64,000 nt of DNA from Megamerina dolium. Lineage: Eukaryota; Arthropoda; Insecta; Diptera; Megamerinidae. The notes below the pieces were generated by a model. The model did not search any database. It saw only the letters and a list, made by a program, of their open reading frames with translations, and was not told the DNA's origin. The position numbers and the translations under genes were made by a program. Of this stretch, positions 1-10,811 are shown piece after piece. How positions within the stretch are numbered: position 1 is the first letter of the stretch; each line of letters opens with the position of its first letter. The DNA lies in the NCBI GenBank assembly GCA_963854835.1, contig OY978526.1:36804501-36868500 (forward strand). The letters are read 5' to 3'.

Positions 1-1193
1 TCTTTCTCTATATGCGAATTATGATGTAAGGATATGAAGTTCGATTAAGGGAGAATTATATGGAGGATGTTTTAAATCATAACTTGTTAAAATTTCGTTT
101 CGAAAGTATATTAAATTTGCTAAAAGTACATCAATTTTCAATCAACTGGCTTCATTATTGACTTAGACATAATAATGTAATGCTATATGTAAAGATAATG
201 TATGTCTGATCCCATCGAATTTTTACACTATAAAGCAAATATAGCCGATTTGATAAGATTGGATAAGTCATTGGGCTCCTATAAATACGTCCTTCTGCTA
301 TGCACCGCAGGTTCGGATTAATTTTAAACATATTATATTTGTGTTCATGACACCCGTCATCTTAATTTTATTACAAATTAAACTTTTTGTTGTACACATG
401 ACAAATTCAGACAGATACTGAAAATAGCAAAAAAATCACACATCTGGATTTCGAGAAAATCTAAGAGTTCCGTTCAAATTTTTTGACGAAATTCTAAAGA
501 TAAGTTGGATTATAATTCTGGAATGCTACAGAACTCGAAAGATTATATCTAGAAGCAAGTTAGCATTGATTTCGAATACCGCCGGCAGAACTATAGAAAT
601 CATGTGCCGATAAAGTCAGGATTTAAATGCAAGCTTCTGGTTATCAAGTTAGGATTATTATTGAATAGACAAAATTTTATTAAAATACTGCTAATTTAAT
701 TCATTGTGAATGAAATAGAGAAAATTAATTATTAAAGAAAGAATATGTTTTTAATGTGCACAAGTGAATCTCGCTAAGTACTAAATCTAAAACATTAGCA
801 TTAGCAGATATTTTGCAGAAATCTATTTTTTTAATATTTGTTTGTAAGACTAATCAATATTTACGAAATATTGGCATGATTTTGGCGTAATAGCGTGTCT
901 CAAGTTTGGCCCTGTGATCTCTCATTTCATCTCGAACTATTACACTTATTTATAATATTCTGTATTATGACTTATTTATAATATTCTGTAGCTCTGGCGA
1001 ATCTTCCTTCGAATACGATTTTCTGTGAAGCCGGACTAGACTGCACAATGATGAAGTTCTCTCAAGTTCTCTCAAGTTCAACAATTTAATCTGTTTATTA
1101 TTAAATTACTATTAAACGTTTGTATATTTTCCCCATGAAAGAGGCCATAAATAAATAATACCATACGTCTAATCTACTACATTACGGAATTAT
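1..1193. other. AT-rich spacer, no gene seen
   Basis: No reading frame with recognisable protein similarity is visible. The only structure I see is a small tandem duplication: a 21-bp string beginning ACTTATTTATAAT occurs at 944-964 and again at 970-990 (26-bp period). A shorter echo (TTCTCTCAAG) is repeated around 1058-1078. Confidence 0.6.
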
Positions 1194-1508
1194 ATGGCCT
1201 TTGTACTAACTATGAGCAATGATTTCAAGCCCTTAAGCATGATAGGGACGACAAATAAATATACTAGAAAACCAACAAATTGCATTATGGACCTATATAC
1301 TTATGCCTCTGTACAAATGTGGAGCTATGATTTGAAGCCCTTAAACGACGGGGAAAGGTATAGGGTTCGTGTTGCAATCACACCACGATTCAAAGAGCCA
1401 ACCAAGCTTCCTCGGTCGAAGAAATATTTCATCAACACATTATGTGGCTCGAATATCTCAGTGGAATTTTCAAACCGAGTAAAGAGGGAGTGGGAAGAAA
1501 ATGTTTAA
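1194..1508 (+). other. 104-codon open frame of unknown status
   Basis: An open frame of 104 codons starts at an ATG and ends in TAA. I do not recognise the product. It shows no signal peptide, membrane segment or known motif. The DNA contains an internal echo: an ATGATTTNAAGCCCTTAA string occurs near 1217-1234 and again near 1328-1345, so part of the frame arose by an old local duplication. It is basic and Lys/Arg-rich at the C-terminus. The flanks are plain AT-rich DNA with no clear splice sites. It could be a chance frame, an exon of an unseen gene or part of a decayed repeat. I lean towards chance or repeat. Confidence 0.12.
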
Positions 1509-3470
1509 AGGTTTATTCTTTTTTTTTTTTGGAAATTTAAAATTACAAAACGCTCAAAACATATATTGCACAATATCGATGTATATTTGAAAGCAAATTA
1601 AAAGGGAAAATTAACAAATTAAATTGTTTTTTAAGTCAAAATTATGTTTTTAAAGCTTTTTTTTGTTGCATTTGTATGTATGTGTACCTCCACTGTATGT
1701 TTCTAACTTCCTCACTCGTTCTTTCGTCCTCTATCCCTTTCAAAATGAGTTATTTAATTGAAATTTCCCACAAAAGTTAAAACCAAAGAAAAGAATTCAT
1801 TGAAAAAGATAGAGTTTGATGAAGAAGAAGCAGAATAATTAAAAGAAAAACTGTATGATTTACCTTAATTAAAGTTTTCTTTAATTTTTTTTTTTTGCTT
1901 TTTCGTTCGAGATTATAAGTACTTTAAATAATGTTTTGAGATATTTTCAAAACCACGATTTCGTCTTAGGACAACAAACTGAATGCCTTATGCAAATTGG
2001 ACAACGATACGCACTCACGCATATACAAATTATTTAATGGCAAATGACTTCAAATGATTTTTATGATTTTTTTTTTTATTTTATTATATTTCTTTCTTAC
2101 TCTCTCTCTCTCTCTCTTGCTCTTGCTTTCTCAAGATACACTCAAAAACACAAGAAGAACACACGCGTAAAAATTGGATTTTGTTATTTTCACACGCGCT
2201 TAATGTGCAACAATACGATAATCCGTTGCAAAGACATGAGTTCGCTCGTAAAATGCCGTCGGCCTAGTGATTTATAGAGTCCAGAACAAGCGAGCGAACG
2301 ATTGAGTGAACGAACGAGCGACGTGTTAACATTAGTTTGTGTTTTTGTTGATTTTATTTTAATTTTTATTCTTTTTAGGTTCCAACGATTGCTATCGCTT
2401 ACACGCTCATTTGCTAGTATGTACGTACCTACTATTTGACGAATTACAAATGCGATGCGATGTTTAACTTAATTTTTTTTTTGTTATTGTTTTTGTATTT
2501 ATGCGGGTGTTAGATATGATTTTTATGACTTTTTTATTTTTTTATGATTCTTCTAGTATGTTGCGTACCTACTATAACACGTGTAAGTTGCACCTTTCTG
2601 GTGTTTGTTGGGTGCTGTGTAATTGCTTCCTAAATTTGAAAAAGCAATAAAACTCTTGAGTGAACGTCAAACAAAAACAACAACCAAACGTAGTGGTGTA
2701 ATTTAATTTTGGAAATTAAATATGTTTTGGAAGAATATACTCGTATATTGGAATAGTTTTATTAGTTATATCTAATAAATGATTGCTCATTTATGAAATT
2801 AATTAATAAATTTGTTGCTGTTTGGGTGGTGGACACGTTTTGAACTTCCGTCTTGACCACACGCATACATACAAGCGTATACGCAACTCACGGAGCCACA
2901 TACACTCACCCACAAGCTGACACACACGCAATATGGTGGAACGTCTATATCAGTGTGTGTGTGTGCGAGTGTGTGAATGTGCAAGTATAGAAATGTATGT
3001 ATGAGTATGTGAAATTTACTATTTTTCGTTATTATTGTTGTTACTGTTTTTTCCTCCTTTTTGTTTTTTGTATTATATTTATTTTTTGGTTTTATGGCTT
3101 GTTGTAATTACAAATGCGTTATTTTTATGACTTTTTAATTTTTATGATTATTTTGTAGTTGTTGTTGTTGTTGTTTGCTTCTTCACTACTTGTTTCGTTT
3201 TTATTTTATTGTTGTCGTAGCTGTTGTTAATTTTAATAGTTTCGATTGTATAAATTCGCACTTTTTATGCTGCTAATGATGATAATGATGATACTGTTGT
3301 TGATAATGGTGATGATGATTTACGTATTGTTGTTGTTGTTTTGGTTGTGATTGCCGCTAGCAGCTTTAGATAAATGATTTTTATTAGTTCACTAACTTGC
3401 CTTTAACGTTATGTTAATAGCGCATAATCTTTTTTTTTTTTTTTTTGATTTTATCGATTGAATGTTTAAC
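1509..3470. other. AT-rich spacer with simple repeats
   Basis: No gene seen. It holds (TC)8 at 2101-2116, a GT run at 2953-2965 and TTG runs near 3158-3174 and 3329-3341. A T-rich motif, TTTTTATGACTTTTT, recurs with small changes near 2520 and 3122, with a weaker form near 2058. Open frames here follow the simple repeats and look spurious. Confidence 0.6.
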
Positions 3471-3933
3471 TTGCTTTAAAGCGACGACACGACGACGACG
3501 AACGCACCCACAAAAATCGCCACAAAATCATATATATTTACAATATAGTCGATATTAAATCGCGCGCGCATTCTCCGGCACAATTTTATTATTTTTTTTC
3601 CATTCGAAAGTAGGTAACACTTTAGCTGTTGTGTGTGCGCTTTGCGCTTATTGTTTGTTGCTGCTTATGACTATTGTTTTATTGTGCAAAAATTTTATAT
3701 ATTTGTTTTGTATATGCGAAATGATCATTTCACATTTAGTTGGCTCGTTCATTTGCTCTGCTCGTACGCTCGTTTTATGGATGTGCGTGAATTGGAACTG
3801 AATGGGGCGCGCTGAGCGTACTGGCACGACCGACGACGCAAGTGACGAACAAAATGCCACGCCACGCCGCACACACGCACTCACACGATTGCTCCCATAT
3901 ACACTTGATGCACACATGCAAATACATGCATGG

Positions 3934-4078
3934 GTGTGTGTGTGTGTGTGTGTGTGTGTTGTATTGTGTACAATCGTCAACGGCGTCCAACTACTGTGAG
4001 CGTGTGTGTGTGTGTGTGCATGTGGTATTAACAGTAGTAGTATCGAGTAGTAGTGGTAGTAGTAGTAGTAGCAGTAGT
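3934..4078. repeat. Compound microsatellite (GT)n and (AGT)n
   Basis: A pure GT run occupies 3934-3959, a second one 4002-4018, and a slightly imperfect AGT/GTA run 4031-4078. Confidence 0.9.
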
Positions 4079-4317
4079 TAATATTGTGTAGCAGCGTCAG
4101 CAGCAATAAGCAGAAACAGTTAAAAGACAATAAGAATGAAATTTGGCGTATGGCAACACTCCGCAGACACTACTGCGCTCTACGATAATAAATATTATAA
4201 TAAAACCGAAAATTTTTTAAAAGAGTATAAAAATTTCGTGTAATTGGTAATATCTGCCGCTGCGCCAGCGAGACGGCCGAAGCAGAACGACGACAGAGGC
4301 GAAAGCACATCATTCTC

Positions 4318-4386
4318 AGCACCATCACCATCACCATCACCATCACCACCACCACCAACAACAGCAACAGCAATAGCAGCAGCAGT
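4318..4386. repeat. (CACCAT)n / (CAACAG)n trinucleotide-type repeat
   Basis: Imperfect CACCAT units grade into CACCAC, CAACAG and AGCAGC units. It explains the Ser-Pro and Asp-Gly runs of the overlapping open frames. Confidence 0.85.
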
Positions 4387-4450
4387 AGACGCTACGAATG
4401 CGGTGCGGATGGCGGGGATGACAATGAATCGCACTCGCGCGATTCAGATT

Positions 4451-6759
4451 GGAGACACACACGTATATATGTGCCTCGATACGAGTCGAGTTGATTCAAA
4501 GCATTTCATTTGAGTTGACTAGCAAGAATTGAGTGTCCAAATGCTGCTGTGGATACTCGCACACACATACGGTTACACCTGTGACGACGCTCATCGATCT
4601 GCTACTCTCAAATTGTTGGTTTTTGTTACGCGAAGCACTTGTTCTACTACACTGTTATTGTTATTGTTATGGTTATTGTTGTTGTTATTGCTAACAATAA
4701 TACTAGTCGATAGTTTTATTTGTTTTAGAATACAAAACGCTCGTATTCATTCCTTTATGTAGTTAAGTACTATGGTTTGGTTTTTTAGAGTTACGGCTGC
4801 TGCTGCTGCTGCTTCTGTTATTTCATCGACGGCGACGACAGCTACTGCTATTACTCTCTGCACTCTGCATCGTTTTGCACTCAATGCTTTGCAAAACAGT
4901 ACACACTCTGATAACAAATAATTCCAATATATATGACTTGTTTCAGTCATACATTTTCGTGTGTTTGATTGTGTCGGACATATTCTTGTTTCTTCTTCTT
5001 CTTTTTCTTCTGTTTCTTCTTTATATCAACCACGACGACAATAGAGAAAAGAAATTTCACTCACAGCAAGCATCTCCCACTGCGTTTGCATAACGACACA
5101 CACAAGCACTCATGTCATTGTGGTTCTCTAGTGATCTCTCTCACACTAAGGTACTGCCTGGGATTATAGGACATTGTCGCCTCGTTCGTTCGTTTAATGG
5201 CCGTCAAGTATGTGTGGTGTGTGCACATATGCATGATGGCTGACGCTAAGCTTTTTTTCTCTACTCAATGTGTTTGTTTTTTGCGGTTTTTTTCTTGAGT
5301 ATATTTAAGTGCTCACATATGAGTGCATCTTGTTCAATCTGTGAGTTTTGTTGTACTTTGCATTCTCCACGGATGCTTAGTTTTATATGTGCTTATATTA
5401 ATAAAGTGAGAATGTTCGTTTGAGGGGCAATTGAGTGAGTGAGCGAGAGAGAGAGAGAGCTCGCGCGAACGAATTTCAAGTACATACTCACACCGAAAAC
5501 AAGTCGACGGCAATATATATATTGTACAATATACTGAGTGTTAACTGAAGTAAATTGGTGTGTAATTGTGCCATTACATTACTAGTAGTTTTATACATAA
5601 TTTGGAGATTTAAAAAAGAAGTATTTGGATATCGGGTAGTAGTTGGGGCATGAGTGGTAGAAATTCATCATCAACAACATTACCTTGGGAACTATTTAAC
5701 GAGTGAAATTCATTGTATTTACAAATTATTTTTATTGACAAACTATATAATAAAATGTTGAATTCATCTATAGGTACTATATCAGTTTTAAAATCAATAC
5801 ATCTTTTAAATAGCCCATTTGAACAATTCCACTCAACTTGCTGAGAGTGGCGAGTGAAAGTCTACAAACCAAAATAGAAGATACCTATACTGTACATGGA
5901 TGAGATATGGAGATTTGACTATGAAATCGCAACAACAACAACAACAACAGCTACTTATGGAAGAGAATAAAAATAGGTATTACGAAGTAAAAGAAGCCAA
6001 AAAAAATCGTTAATGCTATCACATCAGATGGAATGAGTGCAAAAAGGCCGACACGCCGTATTTAATTCGATTATTGTGGTTATGTTTGTTGTTGTTCTTG
6101 TTGTTGTTTGATGTTCATAAATTCTTGTTTTGACAGTTTAATGAAAATATTGAAATTTACGATTAGGACAATAGCCAATAACAGCAATTTCACTTTACAG
6201 ATACCTACTTGCAATAGACAAGTGCTCTTGAAGGTGTACATGTATATGTGTGTGATGTTCAAATAATGTACACTTGCATTGCATTTTCATTTACTATGTT
6301 TCGTTTTGTACTAGACGTTGGGTAATTTAAAACGAACAAATATCGGTCGAATTAATTGCTGATATTTCATGTCATTACTACAGGCTTAGAAAATATAATC
6401 TCAAGTACTTTTAATTAGTTTTAGGGAGCGCAATGAAGAGAGAATGAACGATCTACAGACATCCAGAGATTGAATTCAGCGTAAAGCTTTACGAAATCAA
6501 AGCCGTACTACCCAGTTGGATCCCAAGTGATTTTTATTTAATTTTTACTAATGAAAATTTTACTAGAAGAGACAATATTTTGGTAAAAATAAGCTCAGCG
6601 TTAATAAAGCGTCGAGTACTATTTGGATAAGTTAAATAGACTAAAGCTTCGCTGGGGGAACCCTATTGAGCCCAGTCAAATCCGAGAAGGTATCGCGAAA
6701 ACGGTTCTTTATATAGTTGAAAGGAAAATATTTCTTCCTACTTGGCATATTTAGTTGTA
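4451..6759. other. AT-rich spacer with short repeats, no gene seen
   Basis: It includes (TGC)5 near 4797-4811, TTC-rich tracts at 4983-5020, a GA run at 5445-5459 and (CAA)n near 5930-5950. No recognisable coding similarity on either strand. Confidence 0.6.
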
Positions 6760-7211
6760 AGTACTTACTTACTTACTTACTTATGTGGCCATAACAACCG
6801 AATATCGATTTAGGCCGAAAATAACATGCTTCGCCAGCCATCTCTGTTCTTCGCTAGCTGGCGCCAGTTAGAAATTCCAAGCGCCGTCAGGTTCTCCAGT
6901 ACTTGGTCTTTCCACCGGAGGTTTGGTCTTCCTCTTTTGCGTCGTCCTCCAGCGGGTTCCGAATATAACACCTTCTTAGCTGGAGCGTGTTCTTCCATTC
7001 GCTCGACATGACCTAGCCAGCGCAGCCGCTGGATTTTGATACGCTTTACTATGTCAATATCGGCATACAGCTCGTACAGCTCATGGTTGTACCTTATTCG
7101 GTACTCGCCACCAACGCAAATAGGTCCAAAGATCTTGCGTAGGACTTTTCTCTCGAAAACTCCAAGTATTCGCTCATCCGAGGTGGAAATTGTCCAGGCT
7201 TCAGTACTTAC
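6760..7211 (-). mobile_element. 5'-truncated LINE (non-LTR retrotransposon) insertion
   Basis: The element is on the minus strand. Its 3' end reads GGTTGTTATGGCCACATAAG followed by a short (TAAG)n tail, seen on the plus strand as ACTTACTTAC at about 6769-6783. Its 5' end is cut off inside the reverse transcriptase ORF at 7202. A perfect 9-bp direct repeat AGTACTTAC flanks it at 6760-6768 and 7203-7211, as expected for target-primed reverse transcription. The same 3' end is seen in the LINE at 26.9-28.3 kb. The clade is probably RTE- or CR1-like; I cannot settle it from this fragment. Confidence 0.8.
6810..7202 (-). pseudogene. C-terminal fragment of LINE reverse transcriptase ORF
   Basis: This fragment encodes the region after the reverse transcriptase domain. 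It contains EAWTISTSDERILGVFERKV, then the RIKIQRLRWLGHVERM block and the basic GGRRKRGRPNLRWKDQVLEN block that end many insect non-LTR polyproteins, and it closes at a stop codon. All upstream domains (endonuclease, polymerase) are missing. The open frame reads about ten codons further upstream into the flanking target-site duplication; those residues and the apparent Met start do not belong to the element. The reading frame is unbroken, which suggests a fairly young insertion. It has no function as it stands. Confidence 0.8.
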
Positions 7212-7609
7212 ATGCATATAATTACTCCTTTTCACATGCTAAAATATGTGAAATAAATCAGAATTTAATGAATTAAAATTTATTATTTCTATGTAAAAAA
7301 ATGTTTAAATATTATCATATTAGCTACTATGTAAGACTTTTTATTTAGTTATACTTTTAAAATCTTCATCTTCTTCATCTTCATAATGAAAAATAAATAA
7401 AAATAAGAAATATATTCAAATTATTAAAACAAAAGAAATTTTTAAATTACTCATTTTCTTAAACCCTCGAACTTCCACTGCTCCTTGAAGGATAAAACAG
7501 TGAGCATTATAAAAAAAACTCATATGCTGTAAGCAAAATCTAGCAATAAATGGTTGAAAAATTTTACTTTTAAATGAAATTGATTTTTTACAGAGCAAAA
7601 TCTCGGCTT
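7212..7609. other. AT-rich spacer, no gene seen
   Basis: Plain AT-rich sequence. The minus-strand open frame here has no recognisable features. Confidence 0.6.
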
Positions 7610-8627
7610 CCAAAAGCACTAAAAGTTGGATAAGCATAAAAAATATTTTGAGCGTTATTATAATTTGCAACTCACAAATTTAGTGTTTGTAGTTTCGCAA
7701 AAAACTCTCCAAAAGTTTATTCATTTCGAAAAATTCAAAAAGAGGCGGGTTTTCGGGTAATTCAAACGTTAAGAAAGAACAAATTTTTGAGCCAACATTT
7801 TCCAAGTGTCTTACCTGATCAGTCCTATATACAATATAGCTATTAGCTACCAATTCACATAAAAATCTTTACATTTTTTAATTTTTATTATTATTTTTAT
7901 TAGATTTTCTTCTTCTTTTTTTTGTGTTCTTTATTTTAGAATCTCAAAATTTAATTCTTTTAAATCTTATTATATTTTTTTTTATATCATTCATTTTATT
8001 AATATGCTACACATGATGAATAATAATAATAATAACACTAAACATAAATAGTTTACAAAATGCTTACATAATAAATTCGTTGTTAGTTAATTTTATATTC
8101 CATTATTGCTTACATTTTCCAAAAGCACTAAAAGTTGGATAAGCATAAAAAATATTTTGAGCGTTATTATAATTTGCAACTCACAAATTTAGTGTTTGTA
8201 GTTTCGCAAAAAACTCTCCAAAAGTTTATTCATTTCGAAAAATTCAAAAAGAGGCGGGTTTTCGGGTAATTCAAACGTTAAGAAAGAACAAATTTTTGAG
8301 CCAACATTTTCCAAGTGTCTTACCTGATCAGTCCTATATACAATATAGCTATTAGCTACCAATTCACATAAAAATCTTTACATTTTTTAATTTTTATTAT
8401 TATTTTTATTAGATTTTCTTCTTATTTTTTTTGTGTTCTTTTTTTTAGAATCTCAAAATTTAATTCTTTTAAATCTTATTATATTTTTTTTTATATCATT
8501 CATTTTATTAATATGCTACACATGATGAATAATAATAATAATAACACTAAACATAAATAGTTTACAAAATGCTTACATAATAAATTCGTTGTTAGTTAAT
8601 TTTATATTCCATTATTGCTTACATTTT
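7610..8627. repeat. Two-copy tandem duplication, 509-bp unit
   Basis: Unit 1 (7610-8118) and unit 2 (8119-8627) match along their whole length with the same spacing. The only differences I see are in the T-rich stretch near 7910-7935 versus 8419-8444 (a C/A and an A/T change). The unit is AT-rich, holds no gene, and shows no terminal repeats that would make it a transposon. It is either a recent segmental duplication or an assembly artefact. Confidence 0.9.
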
Positions 8628-9356
8628 AATTTCACATCATGCTTATACGAGTATACTCGTACATACAAACATACACACTATGCATAAATAGTTGATTAAG
8701 TAAATAATTAAGTACTCACTTGGCATTGTGACTTACGCCTAATTGAGTTATTCCCAGGCATTTCGAATTTTTATTATTGTCATTTATAATTATGTTGTTG
8801 CTGTTGCTGTTGTGTGTGTGTGTGTATGTATTTTCTTGAAATTAAACCAAGCAAAAACAAAAAAAAAAAAACGACAAAAACTTGCAACTCATAAATATTT
8901 TTACAACGGTAATGTGTCTCTGCTTAGTATGTATATGTGTACGTAGTATATAAAGGGGTAGGAGTGTGTTTAAAATTAATTGCTCATAAATTCGAAATAA
9001 AACATTTTGCCACACGCAATCCATATGCATACATATACATGTGTGTGTGTGTGTGAATGCATTTCACACCTCCATCATTGTTATGGTTTATGGTTGATTT
9101 AAGCTAAAAAGTGCATTTCAGTGTTGTGTGCCATCACAAGTGTGCGTCCAATGATGACTTAATACGATCGACCTCGTCCAATTTGAGGATTATGGGTATG
9201 ATTATATGATTGTATGAATAGGTAGTACTGAGGCTGAGGTGGTTCATCATGCATAAACATATGCATATGATATCAACATCATACAATTGTATACGACCGG
9301 AAGAAATAATATTTTTAATAATCAAAACAAATAATAAAAACAGCTACGAGCATACA

Positions 9357-9441
9357 TACACACACACACACATACACACCCGGCATCTCTGCACAGCTAC
9401 CTTACTTTTTATGTGGCTCTGTGTGTGCGTGTGTGTGTGTA
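9357..9441. repeat. Paired (CA)n and (GT)n microsatellites
   Basis: A CA run at 9357-9379 and a GT run at 9420-9441 are in inverted orientation about 40 bp apart, so the strand could fold on itself. Confidence 0.8.
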
Positions 9442-9971
9442 TATTTACAATAAAATCATGTAGCATCATTAAAAGATAGTAATCGTTATAAACTAATAAA
9501 ATTTGAAACTGGGTGAGAAAGAATAAGCACAAGTAACAATAGTAAACGTGACGATGGCAGCCCCAGTCGCAGTAGTGGCAGCAGCATCAGCAGCAGCAGC
9601 AAAATAATGAAAAATAATAAAATCAAAATAATAAAAATTTAATAATAAAGCACTATTTTAAGGTCGTTTTCATTTGTTTGCCAGACGAAGTGTGCGTGTG
9701 TGTGTGTGTGTGTGCGTTTAAGTGATATCGAGAGATAATGTGAGAAAGTAAGGCCATGGGACATGTGTAATTCAAAATTGACAATATGTTGGCAATCGTA
9801 AAAATGTTTGAAAACAATATATGTATGTACACTATATAAGTATTGGATGTACTCATAATAATTGTCGTAAAAAGTATACAAATTAAATAACACAAGACTA
9901 TAATAATGATGATGATGATTGTCGCAGTTATGGCAAAAAAAAGTCACCACTGCAATATCTTTTTATATATT

Positions 9972-10002
9972 TTCTTCTTCTTCTTCTTCTTCTTCTTCTT
10001 CT
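9972..10002. repeat. (TTC)10 microsatellite
   Basis: Uninterrupted TTC/CTT units. Confidence 0.9.
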
Positions 10003-10048
10003 GTGATACATTGTGTGTTTTCGGATATCTACGTATTAAAAATAAAAT

Positions 10049-10288
10049 AAATATGTGGTATTTACAGGTCGCGAAAAGCAATTTGACCGTGCTTCTCTTC
10101 CAGTGCTGTTGTGTGTGTTAAATTTTGGACAGTATTAGAAGGGACCTACATACTTATATTAGCCGCTTCCGAACGGTAGAACCCTTGTAACATCACTTTT
10201 TGAGAGCGCTGTCGTAGAGCTCTTATTTCCAGAAGCTTTTTCATGACAAATTGTTACTGCAGAAAATATTGTTAAATGCTTGCTGACG
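10049..10288 (-). mobile_element. SINE copy 1, 5'-truncated and diverged
   Basis: Matches the body and 3' end of the full-length SINE at 52.66-53.02 kb. Shared landmarks on the plus strand are ATATGTGG, GCTTCTCTTCCA, TTTTGGACAGTATTAGAA, CGAACGG, CATCACTTTTT and AAGCTTTTTCATG. The match fades after about 10288, so the tRNA-like head is missing. This is the most diverged of the four copies. Confidence 0.75.
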
Positions 10289-10622
10289 TAAAGTAGTAGA
10301 AAATAGTCTGTTATTCCTAGGAATCAAGTATTTCAAGTATATCTGTCAGTAGCTGATCGATTCATATACTTATACGTTCACTCATCATATTCATCCAAAA
10401 TAAGCTCATATTGTGCTTACCGAAGAAGCGATTGAGCTATACCCCAAATTTGTCGATTCGAAGCCGTTCTCGAAAGCTCGGTCTCTGCCTGTTCAATATG
10501 TGGATATTTTTGAGGAAGTACCTGTGTAATATCCTGTCATTGCAGGCATTGAAGCCATTGGACCATTAGTTTTATCGTATTCTCGGCAGATGGGCTGACA
10601 ATCAACAAAGTGGATTTTTATT
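10289..10622. other. Unassigned sequence between SINE and mariner relic
   Basis: No gene seen. The 3' part (from about 10440) may be the decayed N-terminal portion of the transposase relic that follows, but I cannot align it convincingly. Confidence 0.4.
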
Positions 10623-10811
10623 ATGAAATCATCTTTAGGTGTGAGGCTCATTTCTGAGAATAAGCCTCAGGATCATCTCGAGATTCCATTACATTCCGAA
10701 AAAGTTACTGATCTTTGGTTCACACAATTTCAAAACATTATTGCCAACGGAGAGTGCTACAGGCAAATGATTTGCGACTTTTTGACCATTGTAAGCACCT
10801 CCATTCCTTAA
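10623..10811 (+). pseudogene. DD41D mariner-like transposase relic
   Basis: The translation contains ENKPQDHLEIPLHSEKVT and later NGECYRQMICDF. These line up with the ENPQVFEERPLHPQKVTAWC and NSERYGHMITDFF blocks of the near-intact element at 41.4-42.7 kb. They lie between the first and second catalytic aspartates of the transposase; neither aspartate is in the fragment. Expected WCALWSGGVIGPYFF-type residues between the blocks are eroded. A non-functional relic. Confidence 0.6.

Larger units (their letters stand above)
3471..4450. other. GC-richer, CG-containing island dense in microsatellites
   Basis: This block stands out from its AT-rich surroundings by repeated CGACGA, CGCGCG and GGCGCGC strings (for example 3480-3505, 3559-3568, 3804-3850) and by (GT)n, (AGT)n and (CACCAT)n runs. 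In flies such blocks often lie at promoters or 5' untranslated exons, but I cannot place a TATA box, initiator or exon with confidence. Several overlapping frames on both strands (3802-3999, 4244-4513, 4195-4434 and others) translate the repeats into Ser/Pro, Cys/Val or His/Thr runs, and I do not accept them as genes. Confidence 0.35.
8628..10048. other. Spacer with many microsatellites, no gene seen
   Basis: TG runs at 8811-8825 and 9041-9054, CA at 9357-9379, GT at 9420-9441, CAG near 9588-9601, GT at 9696-9714 and CTT at 9972-10002. A palindromic TACGAGTATACTCGTA lies at 8647-8662. No coding similarity. Confidence 0.65.

Noticed and set aside
3648..4130. 160-codon minus-strand open frame
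   Set aside because: Its composition is set by CA/GT and AGT microsatellites (poly Thr-His, Tyr runs); no domain.
4195..4513. Ser-Pro-rich and Gly-Asp-rich frames on opposite strands
   Set aside because: Both are translations of the same CACCAT repeat; no sign of selection or splice structure.
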